A stretch of DNA of 64,000 nt from Paenibacillus durus ATCC 35681 (GTDB taxonomy: Bacteria; Bacillota; Bacilli; Paenibacillales; Paenibacillaceae): the NCBI RefSeq assembly GCF_000993825.1, contig NZ_CP011114.1:5208001-5272000 (forward strand), written 5' to 3'. The notes beneath the pieces were generated by a model, which made no database searches, was not told the DNA's origin, and was given only the letters and a program-made list of their open reading frames with translations. Numbering within the stretch: position 1 is the first letter of the stretch; every line of letters starts with the position of its first letter. Positions 34,718-43,540 of the stretch are shown piece by piece. A program made the translations under genes and the position numbers.

Positions 34718-35089
34718 ATGAAAAAATCATTACTTATTCAGGATATATCCTCAGTCACCGGTCTTAGTTCCTATACTCTACGCTATTATGAAAATATTGG
34801 TCTATTAAGTGGGATTGAAAGGGATGAAAATGGATACCGCAAATACTCAGAGACCGATATTTTATGGATTGATTTTCTCATTAGGTTGCGTAATACAGAA
34901 ATGCCTATAAGGGATATGAAAAAATTTGCAGAACTCAGGCGCCAAGGTGATGCTACTGTGACTGAAAGACGAGAATTATTAGAAGCTCATCAAGAGAATG
35001 TTCTTAATCAAATTAAGCAACTAAAGAACAATTTAACCAAGATTAATGAAAAAATTGACTATTATAAGAAACTGGAGGAAAAAGCTTAG
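34718..35089 (+). CDS. MerR-family regulator of two MFS pumps
   Basis: A 123-residue activator. LIQDISSVTGLSSYTLRYYENIGLLSGIERDENGYRKYSETDILWIDFL is the MerR winged helix (residues 6-55), followed by a coiled-coil dimer helix ending NEKIDYYKKLEEKA; the effector domain is short. Its gene is bracketed by two inverted copies of the same operator (34679-34694 and 35121-35136), each in a 19-base-spacer promoter facing a transporter gene. TATAAT ends 6 bases before the ATG, so the mRNA may start at or near the start codon (leaderless). Confidence 0.9.
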   Translation: MKKSLLIQDISSVTGLSSYTLRYYENIGLLSGIERDENGYRKYSETDILWIDFLIRLRNTEMPIRDMKKFAELRRQGDATVTERRELLEAHQENVLNQIKQLKNNLTKINEKIDYYKKLEEKA

Positions 35090-35115
35090 TAATGCAACTT
35101 AATATTAACTTACAC

Positions 35116-35146
35116 TTGCTTTATAGTGCACTCTAACTGATATAGT
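35116..35146 (+). promoter_or_regulatory. MerR-type promoter of MFS pump 2
   Basis: TTGCTT (35116-35121), exactly 19 bases, TATAGT (35141-35146). The dyad TTATAGTGCACTCTAA (35121-35136) in the spacer is nearly identical to the one before the divergent pump. Confidence 0.85.
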
Positions 35147-35255
35147 GTTTCATGTGGAGACAAAAGATTAACATCCCTACCAAATTTGCTTGTTAAAAAT
35201 GAGGATGGGAGGGTATCTGCATCGATTATTAAATCAGTGAAAGTAGGGTGTATAG

Positions 35256-36521
35256 TTGGAAGTTTGGAAAAGAAATATGTATATTTTAAGCATTGCACAA
35301 TTTCTAGTCATGTCTGCATTTAGCCTAATTATACCTTTTATTCCAGTCTATCTTAAAAATGATTTAGGTGTTCACGCTCAAACCGATATTCAGCTTTGGA
35401 CTGGAATGATTTTTGGTGCTACCTTTTTATCAGCTTTTCTTTTTCAGCCGATATGGGGGAAAATTGCAGATCGAACGAGTAGAAAAACCATTCTTATCCG
35501 TTCAGCTATCGGGATGTCAATTGCCACGTTCTTAATGACCAATAGCACAATGGCTTGGCATTTATTGGTTCTACGATTTATCTTAGGGATTTTTGGAGGA
35601 TTTATTCCTGCATGTTCTCCATTTATTACAATGAATACTCCTAAAGAGAAAATAGGCTATGCACTCGGTGGAGTCCAGTCCGGTGCATACGCCGGAAATA
35701 TTTTTGGACCTTTATTAGGTGGGATTTTGGGGCAGTGGATAGGATTTTATAATATCCTTTATGTGTCTAGCGCTATGTTGCTGATTTCCGGGGCCCTTAT
35801 CTTATTCTTTTTAACAGAACTTAATAAGCCTAAACCGAATAACTTGAAATTTTCGAAATCTAGAAATAGACGTGTTAACTTTTTCTCTGAACTTCAGGAA
35901 ATTATAAAAAAGCCTATAATTGGAATTTTGTTTATGGTTGGATTTCTTATTCAGTTTTCAACGATGAGTACTTCCCCATTTTTAGCTACCTATGTAGAAA
36001 GTATGTGGAATAATAATCACTTTTTAACAACTATGGTGGGCATATCGGTTTCTATCTCAGGGTTCTCTATTATGATTTTTTCTCCCATTTTAGGAAGAAA
36101 AACAGATCAAGTAGGTCCTGAAATTATTTTATTAATTTCCTTGTTAGGGAATTTTATTTGCTATGCTTCTCAAGCATTGGTTTCTTCTATATGGTTATTT
36201 CTTTTCGCAAGGTTTTTAATGGGGATCTTTATAGGTGGCCTTCTTCCATCAGTAATAAGTTTAATACGAAAACATGCACCTGAAAAAATGGAGAGTTTAA
36301 CATTCGGTTATTATCATAGCGCCTTATTTCTAGGAAACTTAATTGGTCCCTTAATTGGAGGATATTTAAGTGGAATTATTCACATAAAAGGGGTTATTTT
36401 TTTTGCCGGTCTCCTCTTTTTGGTGAATGGTCTAATTTTAAAACACCATCTGTTTAGGCAAGAGTCCTATGTATCTTTAATTATGAGAGTTAAAAAAGGT
36501 ACTAAACAAATTGGACAGTAA
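35256..36521 (+). CDS. MFS multidrug-type transporter (second MerR target)
   Basis: A 421-residue, 12-helix transporter. TTG start; the ribosome site (AGGGTG) is weak. WKRNMYILSIAQFLVMSAFSLIIPFIPVYL in helix 1, FQPIWGKIADRTSRKTILIR as the loop motif, and GGIFGGFIPACSPFI-like helix-4 pattern resemble the MdtG/YceE multidrug branch, different from the pump on the other side of merR. The 110-base leader after the promoter is unusually long. Codon use is AT-rich, like merR. Confidence 0.85.
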   Translation: MEVWKRNMYILSIAQFLVMSAFSLIIPFIPVYLKNDLGVHAQTDIQLWTGMIFGATFLSAFLFQPIWGKIADRTSRKTILIRSAIGMSIATFLMTNSTMAWHLLVLRFILGIFGGFIPACSPFITMNTPKEKIGYALGGVQSGAYAGNIFGPLLGGILGQWIGFYNILYVSSAMLLISGALILFFLTELNKPKPNNLKFSKSRNRRVNFFSELQEIIKKPIIGILFMVGFLIQFSTMSTSPFLATYVESMWNNNHFLTTMVGISVSISGFSIMIFSPILGRKTDQVGPEIILLISLLGNFICYASQALVSSIWLFLFARFLMGIFIGGLLPSVISLIRKHAPEKMESLTFGYYHSALFLGNLIGPLIGGYLSGIIHIKGVIFFAGLLFLVNGLILKHHLFRQESYVSLIMRVKKGTKQIGQ

Positions 36522-36682
36522 AGAAGCTGCCGAGACTGTTTTTTCAGCGCGACATGATGTAATCACCGTGCAAGTTCACATTCTTCAGGGAACGGGTTCG
36601 GCCCCCGCGCGCGATGTTCGGCCATACCGATGCAATTTTGATCATGGAGAAAACCAATTGTACATGTTTAAGACACTACATG

Positions 36683-36723
36683 CCCCTGATTCGTCAGAAA
36701 TACTGATGGATCAGGGGTTTTCT
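36683..36723 (+). terminator. hairpin terminator
   Basis: CCCCTGAT (36683-36690) pairs with ATCAGGGG (36710-36717), with an inner CAG/CTG pairing, then TTTTC. It probably ends the MFS transcript. The 36522-36682 part before it has no supported gene. Confidence 0.7.
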
Positions 36724-36786
36724 ATTTGCACTGCCCGTATAGAGGACTGCGGGAATTTTCCCATGCATCTGATACTTTTCCCGGTT

Positions 36787-36802
36787 TGATAAGCGCTTTC
36801 CT
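36787..36802. promoter_or_regulatory. candidate cre (CcpA) site before the PTS operon
   Basis: TGATAAGCGCTTTCCT keeps the AAGCGCTTTC core of catabolite-responsive elements. It lies about 95 bases before the first PTS gene; a weaker match TGTTAGCGTTTTCT follows at about 36822. Confidence 0.5.
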
Positions 36803-36894
36803 AACTTCCTCCAAACGTATTGTTAGCGTTTTCTTATGGTGATATCCTCTGTTCATGGCCATTAAGAAAACACTTTCAAAAGGAGATTAGAGAT

Positions 36895-37371
36895 ATGGGA
36901 ATTGTATTGGCGCGAATTGATCAACGCTTGATTCATGGAATTGTGGTGACTCAATGGGCAGGACACACAAGAGCCAAACGGCTGATGGTCGTAGATGATG
37001 TTGTAAGTCAAGATGAAGTTCAAAAAACAGCTATGCGTATGAGCAAGCCTGCCGGAACCGGGATGTCGATCATTGATACGGATACGGCGATTACCAACTT
37101 CAATGCCGGAAAATATGACGATCATAATGTTTTGCTGGTTGTTCGAGAACCTGAAACGTTGCTGAAGCTTGCTGAGGGCGGCGTTCAAATTCCGAAAGTA
37201 AATGTCGGGATCATTTTTGACGGCGAAGGTAAAAGAACGGTAAAGAAGATGGTTTCGGTAAATGAAAAAGAAGCAGCCGATTTAAAAGCATTAAAAGAAA
37301 AAGGAATTCCAGTTACCTTTCATTTTGTGCCGGGAGATGCCGAAGAACCACTGGAAACCTATATTAAATAA
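36895..37371 (+). CDS. PTS mannose-class EIIB component
   Basis: A 158-residue phosphocarrier. ATG 36895 with AAAGGAG 9 bases before. MGIVLARIDQRLIHGIVVTQW carries the phosphorylated His (residue 14), and VDDVVSQDEVQKTAMRM matches the EIIB-sorbose/mannose fold. It passes phosphate from EIIA to the incoming sugar held by IIC/IID. First gene of the unit IIB-IIC-IID-IIA-GH13. The sugar is unknown; the linked glucosidase hints at an alpha-glucoside. Confidence 0.92.
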   Translation: MGIVLARIDQRLIHGIVVTQWAGHTRAKRLMVVDDVVSQDEVQKTAMRMSKPAGTGMSIIDTDTAITNFNAGKYDDHNVLLVVREPETLLKLAEGGVQIPKVNVGIIFDGEGKRTVKKMVSVNEKEAADLKALKEKGIPVTFHFVPGDAEEPLETYIK

Positions 37372-37393
37372 CAAAGCAGGAAGAGGATAAAAC

Positions 37394-38197
37394 ATGGAGA
37401 TTATACAAGCGATACTCATCGTTGCATTAGCCTTTTGGATGGTTCTTGACCAGCAAGGCTTTGTCATTACTACTTGGTTCCCATCCATCATCGGAATGAT
37501 TGCCGGACTTATTATGGGAGATGTCGCGACAGCGATGGTTATAGCCGGGACCTTTCAATTAATGGCCCTGGGAGTAGCCAATATAGGCGGGTCCTCCGTA
37601 CCCAATTATGGTCTTGCGACACTTGTCGGGATTTACGTAGCCATCCGTACAACCCATGATATTGAAAATGCGAAAGCCATTGCCTTGGCAGTTGGGGTAC
37701 CTGTCGGAATGCTGGGTATTCAATTGGATGTGCTGGGTAAGATCCTCAATTCCTATGTTTCTCATGCGGCTCAAAAAGCGTTAAACGAAGGGAAATTCGG
37801 GAAAATGAACCGTATTTTCTGGATTGGGCCCCTGATTTTCGGTTTAACTACAGCGGTTCCAACCTTACTTTGTGTGATATTCGGAGATAAAATCGTCAGG
37901 GTGTTGCTGGATGTCGTACCGAAATGGTTTACAGATGGATTATCTATAGCCGGGTCCATGCTGCCGGTAGTCGGGATTGCCTTATTGCTTCAGTTCATGC
38001 CAGTGAAGAAATACCTGACGATGCTCTTGATTGGCTTTGTGATTTCCGCATATCTTGGCTTACCGATCCTAGGAATTGCTATTTTAGGCTTCGCCTTTGC
38101 CTATTATTACTTCACCCAAAAAATGAGCAGTACACCCGCAGCAACTGCGGCGGGGAGCGGCAATACATCGGTTGAAGGAGACGAATTCGATGAGTAA
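37394..38197 (+). CDS. PTS mannose-class EIIC component
   Basis: A 267-residue membrane protein with the EII-sorbose pattern IQAILIVALAFWMVLDQQGFVITTWFPSIIGMIAGLIMGD and TFQLMALGVANIGGSSVPNYGLAT. It forms the transport channel with IID. ATG 22 bases after IIB, with GAGG before. Its stop overlaps the IID start by 8 bases, so the two are translated together. The tail from SSTPAATAAGSGN is low-complexity. Confidence 0.92.
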   Translation: MEIIQAILIVALAFWMVLDQQGFVITTWFPSIIGMIAGLIMGDVATAMVIAGTFQLMALGVANIGGSSVPNYGLATLVGIYVAIRTTHDIENAKAIALAVGVPVGMLGIQLDVLGKILNSYVSHAAQKALNEGKFGKMNRIFWIGPLIFGLTTAVPTLLCVIFGDKIVRVLLDVVPKWFTDGLSIAGSMLPVVGIALLLQFMPVKKYLTMLLIGFVISAYLGLPILGIAILGFAFAYYYFTQKMSSTPAATAAGSGNTSVEGDEFDE

Positions 38198-39008
38198 TAC
38201 AGAGCCTGCAACAAATCAGGTAACGAAAAGAGACATTCGGTCAGCAGCCATCCGGTATATGTTCATGGCTTGCAACACCTTTAATTACGAGAATCAGCAA
38301 GCTCCGGCGGTTGTGTTTGGACTGAATAAAGTGTTACGAAAAATATATAAAAATGATGAGGACTATAAAGCATCGTTAAATAATCATTTTAACTACTTTA
38401 ATACCACGACATGGATGGCTAACCTTCTCTTGGGGGCCTCAGTGGCGATGGAACAGAAAGATGGCATCCAATCCAAAGAAGCGGTTCAAGCTTTTAAAAC
38501 AGGGATGATGGGACCGCTTGCCGGTGTTGGTGATACGCTTGTTTGGGTGCTATACCCAACGATTATGGGATCAATTGCCGGATATATGGGCTTACAAGGA
38601 AATCCGACAGGTGCGATTATTTGGTTGCTGCTCAATATCGTCTTTTTCTTTTTCCGGATTAAATTGTTCGACGTCGGCCACACCTCCGGATTGAAATTAA
38701 TCACTGCCCTTGGCGACAGATTAAATGTCTTTACTGAAGCAGCCTCCATCATGGGGTTAACCGTAGTTGGCGCATTAATTCCAGCCGTTGTAAAAATGAA
38801 TGTTCAGCTTAAGTATCAAGCGGGGGAAGTCACACTGCCCATTCAAACTGAAATTCTGGATAAAATTATGCCGGCGATGCTACCGGCTGTTCTAACAGTG
38901 GTCGTCTATAAATTGATCGGGTCGAAGAAGCTGAGCCTCACAAACATCATATTTTTGATCATTGCTTTAGCGTTAGTCTGCTCCTACTTTGGAATTTTGG
39001 GCGTTTAA
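38190..39008 (+). CDS. PTS mannose-class EIID component
   Basis: A 272-residue membrane protein; ATG 38190 (GAAGGAG 9 bases before) overlaps the IIC stop. VTKRDIRSAAIRYMFMACNTFNYENQQAPAVVFGLNKVLRKIY is the EIID cytoplasmic head, and MGPLAGVGDTLVWVLYPTIMGSIA the conserved family block. IID is unique to the mannose class and pairs with IIC for sugar translocation. Confidence 0.92.
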   Translation: MSNTEPATNQVTKRDIRSAAIRYMFMACNTFNYENQQAPAVVFGLNKVLRKIYKNDEDYKASLNNHFNYFNTTTWMANLLLGASVAMEQKDGIQSKEAVQAFKTGMMGPLAGVGDTLVWVLYPTIMGSIAGYMGLQGNPTGAIIWLLLNIVFFFFRIKLFDVGHTSGLKLITALGDRLNVFTEAASIMGLTVVGALIPAVVKMNVQLKYQAGEVTLPIQTEILDKIMPAMLPAVLTVVVYKLIGSKKLSLTNIIFLIIALALVCSYFGILGV

Positions 39009-39039
39009 TTGATAAAGAAAGAGGAAGGAAACGAAGTCT

Positions 39040-39462
39040 ATGCGAAAAATTATCATTGCAAGCCACGAAAAAATGGCGGAAGGCGTAAAAGACACTCTAA
39101 ACTATATCACTAAAGGTATTGGCAATGTTCATGCTCTTTCAGCATACCTGACCAACACTCCGGTTAAGGAAGAAGTCAAGGAGTTGCTGGGGGATGTAGG
39201 GGAAGAAGATGAAGTAGTGGTGTTCACGGATTTGCTCGGAGGATCGGTGAATCAGGCATTTGCAGCGTATATAAGCCGTCCGCATTTTCATATCATATCG
39301 GGAATAAATTTGCCGGTTATCATTTCTGTACTGGTGCAACCGGAAGATGAATATTTAACAGCGGATCAAATTCTTAATGCCGTGAATGAAGCAAGGCAGC
39401 AGTTAGTATATGTGAATGACTACGTCGCCAATATGCCCAAAGATGATAATGAAGATGAATAA
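39040..39462 (+). CDS. PTS mannose-class EIIA component
   Basis: A 140-residue cytoplasmic protein, MRKIIIASHEKMAEGVKDTL, with the phosphorylated His at residue 9, and VVVFTDLLGGSVNQAF as the second family motif. It receives phosphate from HPr and gives it to IIB. AAAGAGGAAGG stands before ATG. A separate IIA gene at the end of the PTS set is typical of sorbose/fructose-type members. The hydrolase gene starts at its stop codon. Confidence 0.92.
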   Translation: MRKIIIASHEKMAEGVKDTLNYITKGIGNVHALSAYLTNTPVKEEVKELLGDVGEEDEVVVFTDLLGGSVNQAFAAYISRPHFHIISGINLPVIISVLVQPEDEYLTADQILNAVNEARQQLVYVNDYVANMPKDDNEDE

Positions 39463-39463
39463 G

Positions 39464-41149
39464 ATGATGCAAGAAAAAGATTGGTGGAAAAAAGGTGTCG
39501 TTTACCAGGTTTATCCGCAAAGTTTCAGAGATACAACCGGGAGCGGTATAGGCGATTTAAACGGAATCATTGAAAAGCTCCCGTATTTGGCGGATTTGGG
39601 CATCAGCGTGATCTGGTTGAATCCGATTTATCAATCGCCGCTGGTGGATAACGGGTATGACATTGCAGATTACTACGAGATTAATCCCGAATACGGGACA
39701 ATGGATGATTTTAAACGACTCCTGGATCAAGCGCATCTCTTGGATATCAAGATTATTATGGACCTGGTAGTTAATCATACAAGCGATCAGCATGAATGGT
39801 TCAAGAAGTCATGTGAATCGCGGGACAATGAATTTTCAGATTTTTACATTTGGAAAGACCCTAAGGTAGATGGAAGTGCGCCTACGAATTGGGGCTCGAC
39901 TTTTGGCGGTCCCGCTTGGGAGTATGCCGAGAGCCGCGGACAATATTATCTGCATCTGTTTGCTAAAGAACAGCCGGATTTGAACTGGGAGAATCCCAAG
40001 GTTCGTGAAGCGATTTATGATCTGATGAAATTCTGGTTCGAGACGGGAATCGACGGTTTCCGGATGGATGTCATCAGCTTGATTAGTAAACGTCAGGATT
40101 GGCCGGATGCAGCAGATGACGCGATCTACACCAAATCGTATTATATCGGTGCTTCGAATGGACCGCGCGTTCACGAATTTCTCCATGAAATGAATCAAGA
40201 GGTATTAAGCAAATATAATATTATGACCGTGGGCGAGACAGCAAATACAAATAGTGACCAAGCGATATTATATACAGATCCAGAGCGGAAAGAATTAAAC
40301 ATGGTCTTCCATTTCGATCACATGCACCTGGACTACGGACCCTATGGAAAGTTCTCAGACATCCGTTTTAAGCTGAGCGATTTACGGGACGTTATGACAG
40401 AGTGGCAGGACAAACTGGAAGGCAGGGGGTGGAACTCGCTTTATTGGAGCAATCATGATCAGCCGCGTGCGGTTACCCGCTTTGGGAATGACAAGGAGTA
40501 CCGGGTAGAATCCGCAAAAATGTTAGGAACCCTCCTTCATATGATGAAAGGCACGCCTTATATTTACCAAGGAGAAGAGCTGGGAATGCGCAATGTCCGC
40601 TTTGCTTCTTTTGACCAGTATAAGGATATTGAAACCTATGGTGTGAAGAGAGAATTTGAGGCGAAGGGACTTCCGGAAGCGTACATCAAAGAGTCCATTT
40701 TCTTGAAATCCCGTGATAATGCGCGCACACCGATGCCGTGGAATGGAAGAGAACCGTATGGATTTACAAGCGGAACACCGTGGATTGATTTCAGCCCGGA
40801 TAATGCTTGGATCAATGTGGAAGATTGCTTGGCCGATCCAAACTCGGTGTACTACCATTACAAAGAATTGATTCGTCTTCGGAAAGAGCTGCCGGTCGTG
40901 GTTGACGGAGTTTATGAACTGATCCATCCGGGCGATTCCGCTGTCTACGGGTATACGCGTACCCTGGCAGGGCAGAAATTAGTAGTCGTCTGCTCCTTCT
41001 CCGAGAGTAAAGTTAATTATAGGTTACCTCAAGAGCTGAAAGATTCGTCCGGTAAATTGTTATTATCCAATTATCCGGATACCAAGAAAGAGCTGGACAA
41101 CTTGGAGCTTCGACCGTATGAAGCTGTAATTTATTTTATTGAAGAATAA
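39464..41149 (+). CDS. GH13 alpha-glucosidase, oligo-1,6-glucosidase type
   Basis: About 561 residues from ATG 39464; ATG 39455 is also possible because both overlap or touch the IIA stop. A cytoplasmic (beta/alpha)8 hydrolase. The catalytic triad is Asp202 in FRMDVIS, Glu258 in VGETA and Asp332 in SNHDQPRA. QPDLN at 170-174 is the signature of the oligo-1,6-glucosidase group, and Val after the nucleophile is linked to alpha-1,6 preference in that group. Placed after a PTS, it may cut a phosphorylated disaccharide, as trehalose-6-phosphate hydrolases do; this is not proven by sequence. Confidence 0.88.
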   Translation: MMQEKDWWKKGVVYQVYPQSFRDTTGSGIGDLNGIIEKLPYLADLGISVIWLNPIYQSPLVDNGYDIADYYEINPEYGTMDDFKRLLDQAHLLDIKIIMDLVVNHTSDQHEWFKKSCESRDNEFSDFYIWKDPKVDGSAPTNWGSTFGGPAWEYAESRGQYYLHLFAKEQPDLNWENPKVREAIYDLMKFWFETGIDGFRMDVISLISKRQDWPDAADDAIYTKSYYIGASNGPRVHEFLHEMNQEVLSKYNIMTVGETANTNSDQAILYTDPERKELNMVFHFDHMHLDYGPYGKFSDIRFKLSDLRDVMTEWQDKLEGRGWNSLYWSNHDQPRAVTRFGNDKEYRVESAKMLGTLLHMMKGTPYIYQGEELGMRNVRFASFDQYKDIETYGVKREFEAKGLPEAYIKESIFLKSRDNARTPMPWNGREPYGFTSGTPWIDFSPDNAWINVEDCLADPNSVYYHYKELIRLRKELPVVVDGVYELIHPGDSAVYGYTRTLAGQKLVVVCSFSESKVNYRLPQELKDSSGKLLLSNYPDTKKELDNLELRPYEAVIYFIEE

Positions 41150-41160
41150 AGAACGGATTG

Positions 41161-41195
41161 GACTAGTAGAGAATCTCCTCTTGCTAGTCTTTTTT
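41161..41195 (+). terminator. terminator of the PTS/GH13 operon
   Basis: GACTAG (41161-41166) pairs with CTAGTC (41184-41189), with an inner GAG/CTC, then TTTTTT. Confidence 0.75.
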
Positions 41196-41257
41196 GCAGT
41201 ATACTGTTTTTTGTAAATGATGATACTTAGTAATATTACATAACGAGGAGCAGCTAT

Positions 41258-42013
41258 ATGGATTTTGACTTGCGTGTAAAGATACATTATGACGGTTTGA
41301 CCGATTCTGAAAAAGAAATGGTAAGATTCATAACCAATCGGCCCCAAGATGTCATTGACATGAATATCGTCGAATTAGGCGAGGCGTTGCTTAGTTCGAA
41401 AAGCTCGGTGCTTCGTTTGGCAAAAAAGCTGGGGTATCATGGATTTTCAGAATTAAAGTATGCTCTCCGGTCGGACATGACCCTGACATCACTTGAACCC
41501 AGTGATTTGACTCTGTTATTAAAACAGGATTTGGACCGGATTTTTCGGTATGTGGAGCAAACGAATTTTCAGCCCTTTCTGGAGAAGCTGAAAGCTGCAC
41601 GCATGGTCTTTTTATACGCCACCGGCTTCTCACAGAATAATTTCACAAAGGAATTTTCTAAGGATTTAATGATTGCGAATCGACAAAATATAATGATTTC
41701 AGGCGAGACAAATTTGGCGATTAACAGCTCTCTTATAACGGAAGAGGATTTGGTAATATTCACTTCGTTCAGCGGCGAAACCAAAATGATAAAAGATGTC
41801 GTTCGGGCGTTAAAAATAAAAAACGTAACGATCGCAGCCATTACGAAATTCGGAAGTAATTTTTTGGTTGAGCATGCCGACTATGCATTCTTTTTTGAAG
41901 CAACTCCATTGCCAAGTTATCAAAAGCAAGTCGTTCATTCGTTGATTGGGCTAGAAGTGATACTGGATGTCATTGCGCGAAAATATCGTGAGTTTGTTCT
42001 CTTTGATGAATAA
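41258..42013 (+). CDS. RpiR-family sugar-phosphate sensing regulator
   Basis: A 251-residue protein. ATG with GAGGAG about 9 bases before. Residues 1-77 are the RpiR helix-turn-helix (MNIVELGEALLSSKSSVLRLAKKLGYHGFSELKYAL); residues 100-240 form an SIS sugar-phosphate isomerase domain (MVFLYATGFSQNN, VIFTSFSGETKMIKDVV). Such proteins sense a phosphosugar and control the neighbouring catabolic genes. It has its own leader after the PTS operon terminator and probably regulates that operon. Confidence 0.9.
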   Translation: MDFDLRVKIHYDGLTDSEKEMVRFITNRPQDVIDMNIVELGEALLSSKSSVLRLAKKLGYHGFSELKYALRSDMTLTSLEPSDLTLLLKQDLDRIFRYVEQTNFQPFLEKLKAARMVFLYATGFSQNNFTKEFSKDLMIANRQNIMISGETNLAINSSLITEEDLVIFTSFSGETKMIKDVVRALKIKNVTIAAITKFGSNFLVEHADYAFFFEATPLPSYQKQVVHSLIGLEVILDVIARKYREFVLFDE

Positions 42014-42045
42014 TCATTTTGTAGAACATGTTTGGGACAGAAGGA

Positions 42046-42089
42046 GACCCTTGAAACATCAGAATGAGTGATGAATCAAGGGTCTTTTA
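42046..42089. terminator. two-way terminator between rpiR and the radical SAM gene
   Basis: GACCCTTGA (42046-42054) pairs with TCAAGGGTC (42076-42084), then TTTT. It lies between convergent genes. Confidence 0.75.
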
Positions 42090-42093
42090 GATT

Positions 42094-43524
42094 TTAAGCC
42101 AAACGGCTGCCCACAGGCGCCCGGGGACATCGGGGATCTGGAGCGTAGTGCTGATCATATCCATAAGCTTTAAGAGCTTCCCTGACACATCTTCCGAGAC
42201 CTTCATGACACCGCTGGAAATCAGAGCAATCATGGCAAGGTCCGTTGGAAACGGCAGCCTGCTGCGGGTAGGCCAGTTCCAGGGCTTTTGGCGAATTCCA
42301 CACTTCCAGCAACGTCTGTTTTGTTAAATCGCCGATAATAAAATGTTCGTGATTGTACAGCTCCTCGCAGATAGTTACCTTACCGTCGGGCAGCACAACA
42401 ACACCGCGCCGGTTAGCTGTACAATAAGCTCTTTCCCAAAAGTTGTTCTTCCTTACCGATTCCTCTCCGGCATAGGGATTATCATTGGCGCCGCTGAAAT
42501 TCACTTTGTCCGGAAATTCCTCTTTGATCGTATTGAACTCTTCCTCGAAAATCTGGATATCTTCCGGCGAACAGAACAGGCTGTCGTCATGGCGGTATAA
42601 GGAACGTCCGTAGCAAGTAAAGTTGCTCCTCAGCACATAAGGCTTCTCCATCAAATACCGCGCCAGGGATACGGCATCCTTGATGTTAACCGGGGTTAAC
42701 ACCGTGTTGGTCCGGACCTTGATTCCCGCTTCACCCAAGTAATCGAGGGTTTGCAGTATTTTCTTCCCATAGCCGGTAAGACCCATGAGACGGTCAATGA
42801 TTTCCGGGTTAAGCGCGTCAATGCTAACCTGGATGGTGGATAGTCCGGTTGCCGCGAGCTGCTGGGCCATACTTCTGGATAAAGGATACTTCGTGGGGAT
42901 ATTGAGATACAGACCTGCAGACAGAGTGCTCTCAATGAAATCAAAGGCATCCTCCCGGCAAAAAAAGTCGCCCCCCGAGAACTCGACGGTTTCTATACCG
43001 CACGCACGGGCCTCTTTCAACAGGCGACGGTACAGATTTAAATCCAATTCCTGTTTTCCTCTAAAACCCTCACGATTAGCATAGCAATACCTGTAATTGG
43101 TCACACAGCGCATGGTCGGGAGTACCAGCAAGGTGTAGGGCATTTTGCACCGGGTATCATCCATGTCAATCATCTCTTCCGGAACAATAAAAGTCTTGGG
43201 ATCGTATATCCGTGCCTGATCCGGGTTGATATCGGAAGCTTCGATGATCAAGGATTCCATGGTCTGTTCATCATTTACCCGCACAGCCAGCAGGGCATCT
43301 ACTTGCCGAGTCGCTGCTTCCATATCCAGATCGAAGATATAGGCCACGGCTTCACGAACGGCAGTCAGGTCCCGCTTCCCGTCAAACAAGGAGAGGATGA
43401 CAGCCTGCTGCGGGTAGAGAAATTTAAACACTTCCTGCGGGCTATCCCCCGGATTGGCGGTAAACAGGATTGACCTTCCCCCGTCAGGCCGTAGCTTCAC
43501 CTCAGGGCTTAGAAGAAGTCCCAT
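42094..43524 (-). CDS. radical SAM/SPASM peptide maturase with altered cluster motif
   Basis: A 476-residue RiPP-modifying enzyme; ATG with GGAGG 8 bases before. Residues 1-95 form a PqqD-like peptide-binding domain (VKLRPDGGRSILFTA, YPQQAVILSLFDGKRDL). The radical SAM core follows, then a SPASM domain with LPDGKVTICEELYNH, GDLTKQTLLEVWNS and CHDCSDFQRCHEGLGRC. The first [4Fe-4S] motif should be CX3CX2C but reads C140-VTN-Y144-RY-C147: the middle Cys is Tyr (TAC at 43095-43093). With two ligands left, SAM cleavage is doubtful. The two Cys-rich genes upstream are its likely substrates. Either a one-base inactivation, a sequence error, or an odd cluster. Confidence 0.88.
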   Translation of the reverse strand: MGLLLSPEVKLRPDGGRSILFTANPGDSPQEVFKFLYPQQAVILSLFDGKRDLTAVREAVAYIFDLDMEAATRQVDALLAVRVNDEQTMESLIIEASDINPDQARIYDPKTFIVPEEMIDMDDTRCKMPYTLLVLPTMRCVTNYRYCYANREGFRGKQELDLNLYRRLLKEARACGIETVEFSGGDFFCREDAFDFIESTLSAGLYLNIPTKYPLSRSMAQQLAATGLSTIQVSIDALNPEIIDRLMGLTGYGKKILQTLDYLGEAGIKVRTNTVLTPVNIKDAVSLARYLMEKPYVLRSNFTCYGRSLYRHDDSLFCSPEDIQIFEEEFNTIKEEFPDKVNFSGANDNPYAGEESVRKNNFWERAYCTANRRGVVVLPDGKVTICEELYNHEHFIIGDLTKQTLLEVWNSPKALELAYPQQAAVSNGPCHDCSDFQRCHEGLGRCVREALKAYGYDQHYAPDPRCPRAPVGSRLA

Positions 43525-43540
43525 AACTATAACCTCCCTA

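Noticed and set aside
36511..36789. 92-residue frame overlapping the end of the MFS gene
   Set aside because: It crosses the terminator at 36683 and has no ribosome site or recognisable domain.
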